NCBI GenBank assembly: GCA_034189035.1
Contig: JAXHVA010000025.1
Coordinates: 1 to 48,768, forward strand
Reading direction: 5' to 3'
Length of the DNA: 48,768 nt
Origin: JAUXFK01 sp034189035
GTDB lineage: Bacteria > Desulfobacterota > UBA8473
Positions 46,664 to 48,768 of the stretch are shown here, piece after piece. The first letter of the stretch is position 1. Each line of letters opens with the position of its first letter. Made by a program: the position numbers and the translations under genes. The notes below the pieces were generated by a model. The model saw only the letters and a program-made list of their open reading frames with translations. It did not search any database and had not been told where the DNA came from.

Positions 46664-46687
46664 ACATAACAAATCATTAGCACCTGA
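46664..46687 (+). other. Partial attC-like site downstream of the cupin
   Basis: ACATAAC (46664-46670, one mismatch to RYYYAAC), ten bases, then CACCTGA (46681-46687). This is the same spacing as in the full site at 46137-46198. The right arm is missing, so the site is truncated. Confidence 0.5.
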
Positions 46688-46689
46688 AA

Positions 46690-46896
46690 TTACGGGGGAC
46701 ATCTATCAGCAAGTAAATAAATAGAAAGAACGTCCCTAAACTCTGCGTTTAAATCATCGCGTGAATTCATGCCGTGGAACATAATGTATTTTTTTATCCA
46801 TTCGCAATATGTCCTTTCAGTATGAATTGAATAGTGATGCAGCCGCATCACATCCCGTACGTCATCCAGTATATTCCGAGCTTTTTGTGTTGACAT
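46690..46896 (-). pseudogene. Integron-type tyrosine recombinase, N-terminal fragment
   Basis: The 68-residue frame starts MSTQKARNILDDVRDVMRLH and continues HYSIHTERTYCEWIKKYIMFHG, the N-terminal SAM-like domain of IntI-type integrases (the RLxHYSxRTExxYxxWI signature). It loses similarity after about residue 58 and stops, so the catalytic domain is missing. It lies immediately beside the half attC site. Confidence 0.75.
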
Positions 46897-46987
46897 GGTC
46901 AGAAAAAGATGTTTTAGTTTTTTAGAAAATTATTTAAAGAAGTAATAACAAGGAAGATTTCCTTTATAAGCTAAAATTGATATTAGG

Positions 46988-47005
46988 TCAGGCAAATTTG
47001 CCTGA
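46988..47005. promoter_or_regulatory. 18-bp perfect palindrome upstream of hicBA
   Basis: TCAGGCAAATTTGCCTGA is a perfect palindrome 146 bases before hicB. It could be an operator for a dimeric DNA-binding protein such as HicB, though the distance is rather long. Confidence 0.4.
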
Positions 47006-47150
47006 AAACTCAATCAATATCATATTATCAGGTCAAATCAACTTGATAATCAATGGTTGGGCGAAACATAAATTAGATAAGTATATTGTATCTCCATAAT
47101 CACGTCTGATTCTCTGCTATTTAGATATATCAAATGTAAGGAGTAAACTT

Positions 47151-47342
47151 ATGAGTTTAAAAAAGACCTTAATCTATTGGAAGGGGGATAAGTTTTGGCT
47201 TGGAAAACTTCTAGAACATCCTGAAATAATGACGCAGGGCGAAACAATCGATGAATTGGAAGAAAATATCAAAGATGCATACTTGATGATGGTCATGGAA
47301 GAAGTCCCCAAGGAACATAAGGTTAAAGAGATTGCAATATGA
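47151..47342 (+). CDS. hicB: HicB-type antitoxin
   Basis: This 63-residue protein has the HicB fold: KFWLGKLLEHPEIMTQGETIDELEENIKDAYLM. This is the partial RNase-H-like domain that binds and blocks HicA. The usual C-terminal DNA-binding domain is absent, so it is a short HicB. AAGGAG precedes the ATG. The stop overlaps the hicA start (ATGA), so the toxin is translationally coupled to the antitoxin. Confidence 0.85.
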   Translation: MSLKKTLIYWKGDKFWLGKLLEHPEIMTQGETIDELEENIKDAYLMMVMEEVPKEHKVKEIAI

Positions 47343-47518
47343 AGCGCAAGGAATTCATCAAAAAGCTCTTGCGTGAGGGGTGTCTCTTGCTTAGACCCGG
47401 CTCCAGGCATGATATTTACATAAATCCACAAACTGGCCAAAAACAACCGGTACCCCGGCATACTGAAATTGATAACGACTTGGCAAAACATATCAGGAAA
47501 TATTTGGGGTTGAAATAA
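47339..47518 (+). CDS. hicA: HicA-type mRNA interferase toxin
   Basis: This 59-residue protein begins MKRKEFIKKLLREGC and contains RPGSRHDIYINP, with the catalytic His of the HicA double-stranded-RNA-binding-like fold, and QPVPRHTEIDNDLAKHIRKY. HicA cleaves mRNA when free of HicB. The start codon overlaps the hicB stop. The full length and intact motif suggest a working toxin in otherwise decayed surroundings. The order (antitoxin first) is the less common hicBA arrangement. Confidence 0.88.
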   Translation: MKRKEFIKKLLREGCLLLRPGSRHDIYINPQTGQKQPVPRHTEIDNDLAKHIRKYLGLK

Positions 47519-47848
47519 TAAGTATGTATTCACATTGCCGGGAAATTGATTCTTGATCATAGGTTGATCGCCCAACAAATAAAGGATTAGTCCCGAGTCG
47601 AGGAACGAGAGCTCGGGACTAATCCTTGGTTCAAGAAGCCGCTGGTTATAGGGGAAAAGGTTGAGAGATTCAGGATGGGTTTGAAGGTTGGATCAGAGGA
47701 AAGATCCGCAAAAAAGCTATAAAGCGAGCATCAATCGAATATCAAGACATACATTGTGAGGAATGAAGGACGGTCAGAGAGGAATGAGGGACTGTCATAG
47801 GAAAATAAATAAATTGACATAGTGAAAGAGATGATGTAGAAAATACAT
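47519..47848. other. Intergenic region with palindrome and short repeats
   Basis: 330 bases without a supported gene. Besides the long hairpin at 47582-47627 it contains two imperfect tandem units of the form GAGGAATGA, GGAC and GTCA near 47759-47800. A related inverted copy (TGACCGTCCC) lies near 47968. Confidence 0.45.
47582..47627. repeat. 16-bp perfect inverted repeat, REP-like
   Basis: AAGGATTAGTCCCGAG (47582-47597) and CTCGGGACTAATCCTT (47612-47627) form a perfect 16-bp stem around a 14-base loop. It lies about 220 bases before a RAYT-type transposase fragment, as REP/BIME-type elements often do. No T-run follows; a terminator role is less likely. Confidence 0.6.
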
Positions 47849-47971
47849 ATGCAAAGATTAGCCCGATTATACGCACCTGGTATGCTCCACCATGTTATTA
47901 TTCGCGGAATTGAGCGTCGAAATATTTTCGAGGTTATTGGATTAAAAACTGAGTTAGTTATTTACTTATGA
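47849..47971 (+). pseudogene. Y1/RAYT-type transposase, N-terminal fragment
   Basis: The 40-codon frame starts MQRLARLYAPGMLHHVIIRG and continues IERRNIFEVIG, which is the conserved start of IS200-like, REP-associated tyrosine transposases (PGxxYHVIxRG and IF). It breaks off after about 33 residues. The catalytic HUH and Tyr motifs are absent. Confidence 0.7.
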
Positions 47972-48059
47972 CCGTCCCTTATGCCTCTCAGAAGTGGGAA
48001 TAAAAGGGACGAATAAAAGAAATAAAAGAATAAAAGGAAGAATAAAAGGGACAGGCAAA

Positions 48060-48483
48060 TAATACTTTTGGCCAAACGTCGTGTACTTTTACATGCCCAT
48101 CTGAGTGGAGACATCGGATCAACTCTTGATGTCGTTTCTACCAATGCATCAAGGAGATCGATAAGCTTTTTGTCTTGTTCAACAAGGGGTTTTCTGCCAC
48201 CTCCTTTCTTTCTTACCCTTCGGATCTCCATTTCCTTCGAATCACTTTTCTGAAGTTATATTTCGCATCGTCCAATCCTTATTGTGCTTTCCGCTATGCC
48301 AGTAGCCTTTGATACTGCTCTTATCCCTCCATTACCTAATGAAACTGCTTCAGTGGCTGCCCATAATCCGCGTGCACGTTCATCAAGCTCAGATTTCAAA
48401 GCTTCGTATTTTGTCTTAAGCGCATTGATCACATCTGAAGAAACCATGCGATCATAATAAGACTCAAATATACAATAAACCAA
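48060..48483 (-). mobile_element. ISAzo13-type transposase remnant
   Basis: Two minus-strand pieces belong together. 48483-48256 encodes INALKTKYEALKSELDERAR, GLWAATEAVSLGNGGIRAVS and TGIAESTI. After a frameshift, 48231-48065 encodes RRVRKKGGGRKPLVEQ, DPMSPLRWACKSTRRLAKSI. These match the N-terminal part of ISAzo13-family transposases. The element is cut off at about 48065, where AT-rich AATAAAAG repeats (48000-48055) begin. Confidence 0.75.
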
Positions 48484-48768
48484 GACAAAACCGATGAGTT
48501 ATTTATTTCCGGCTGCTAAGTTGATCTGTATGGAGTTTAGGAATATAAGGAGAGGAGGGATGACCGTCGCCCCCCCTTCTCACTATAATTGGCAGTAAAA
48601 AAATAGGATAAATTCAGTTAAATCAATATATTGGAAATTACTCGTAGTGCTTCTATGAAATATGGCCTAAAAATTGCTATAAATAATGAGTAAATAGGGG
48701 CGACTATGAGTTATTGCTTTATAATTTCAACTGGGTGGCCAAGCGGGTGACTGGGGTCATGTCCATGG
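48484..48768. other. Unassigned end of window
   Basis: No gene, RNA or repeat with support was recognised in these last 285 bases. Confidence 0.4.

Overview
The window looks like a chromosomal segment of an anaerobic, Gram-negative bacterium, most likely a deltaproteobacterial (Desulfobacterota-like) sulfate reducer or syntroph. This is inferred from gene content only. Supporting signs are clear Shine-Dalgarno sites, a bacterial GreA, signal peptides, an outer-membrane beta-barrel protein, a LolA-like protein, bacterial IS remnants, and a catabolic glycyl radical enzyme with a small Cys-rich subunit. Several central genes are nevertheless of a type best known from methanogenic archaea: CdhA/CdhB carbon monoxide dehydrogenase, FwdA/FwdB-like formylmethanofuran dehydrogenase parts, and HdrA.

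Layout. 3-1159: C-terminal end of a glycyl radical enzyme and its putative small Fe-S subunit. 1168-4499: dihydrolipoamide dehydrogenase, a CooC-type nickel-insertion ATPase, and an unrecognised protein. 5330-9804: a three-gene export set (RND/MMPL transporter, LolA-like periplasmic protein, outer-membrane barrel). 10093-18599: a co-directional redox cluster of polyferredoxin, HdrA-MvhD fusion, second HdrA, small Fe-S protein, FwdB-like and FwdA-like proteins. 19125-29649: cdhA-cdhB, an unrecognised protein, a radical SAM protein, a second identical cdhA-cdhB copy, and two subunits of the benzoyl-CoA reductase/2-hydroxyacyl-CoA dehydratase family. 29813-38959: FmdB zinc ribbon, a secreted protein, an acyl-CoA synthetase pseudogene, a thioesterase, GreA, an intact acyl-CoA synthetase (NDP-forming), an MFS transporter and an ABC-type ATPase. 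39088-40812: a secreted TPR protein. 40808-48483: mostly decayed DNA, with a broken 2-oxoacid:ferredoxin oxidoreductase, remnants of IS1, IS4, IS481, ISAzo13 and a Y1/RAYT transposase, plus an intact sodium:solute symporter, a HicBA toxin-antitoxin pair, and what looks like an integron gene cassette with an attC-like site and an integrase fragment.

How the genes may work together (inference). The HdrA proteins, polyferredoxin and Fwd-like proteins resemble the electron-bifurcating Hdr/Fwd assembly of methanogens. CODH (matured by CooC) could exchange electrons with it through ferredoxin, and the BcrB/BcrC-like pair could be a low-potential electron consumer. The FwdB homologue appears to lack the tungsten-ligand Cys and neighbouring catalytic residues, and no FwdC or FwdD is present, so the complex probably does not do textbook formylmethanofuran chemistry. 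The most striking structural feature is the 3,041-bp direct repeat carrying cdhA-cdhB.
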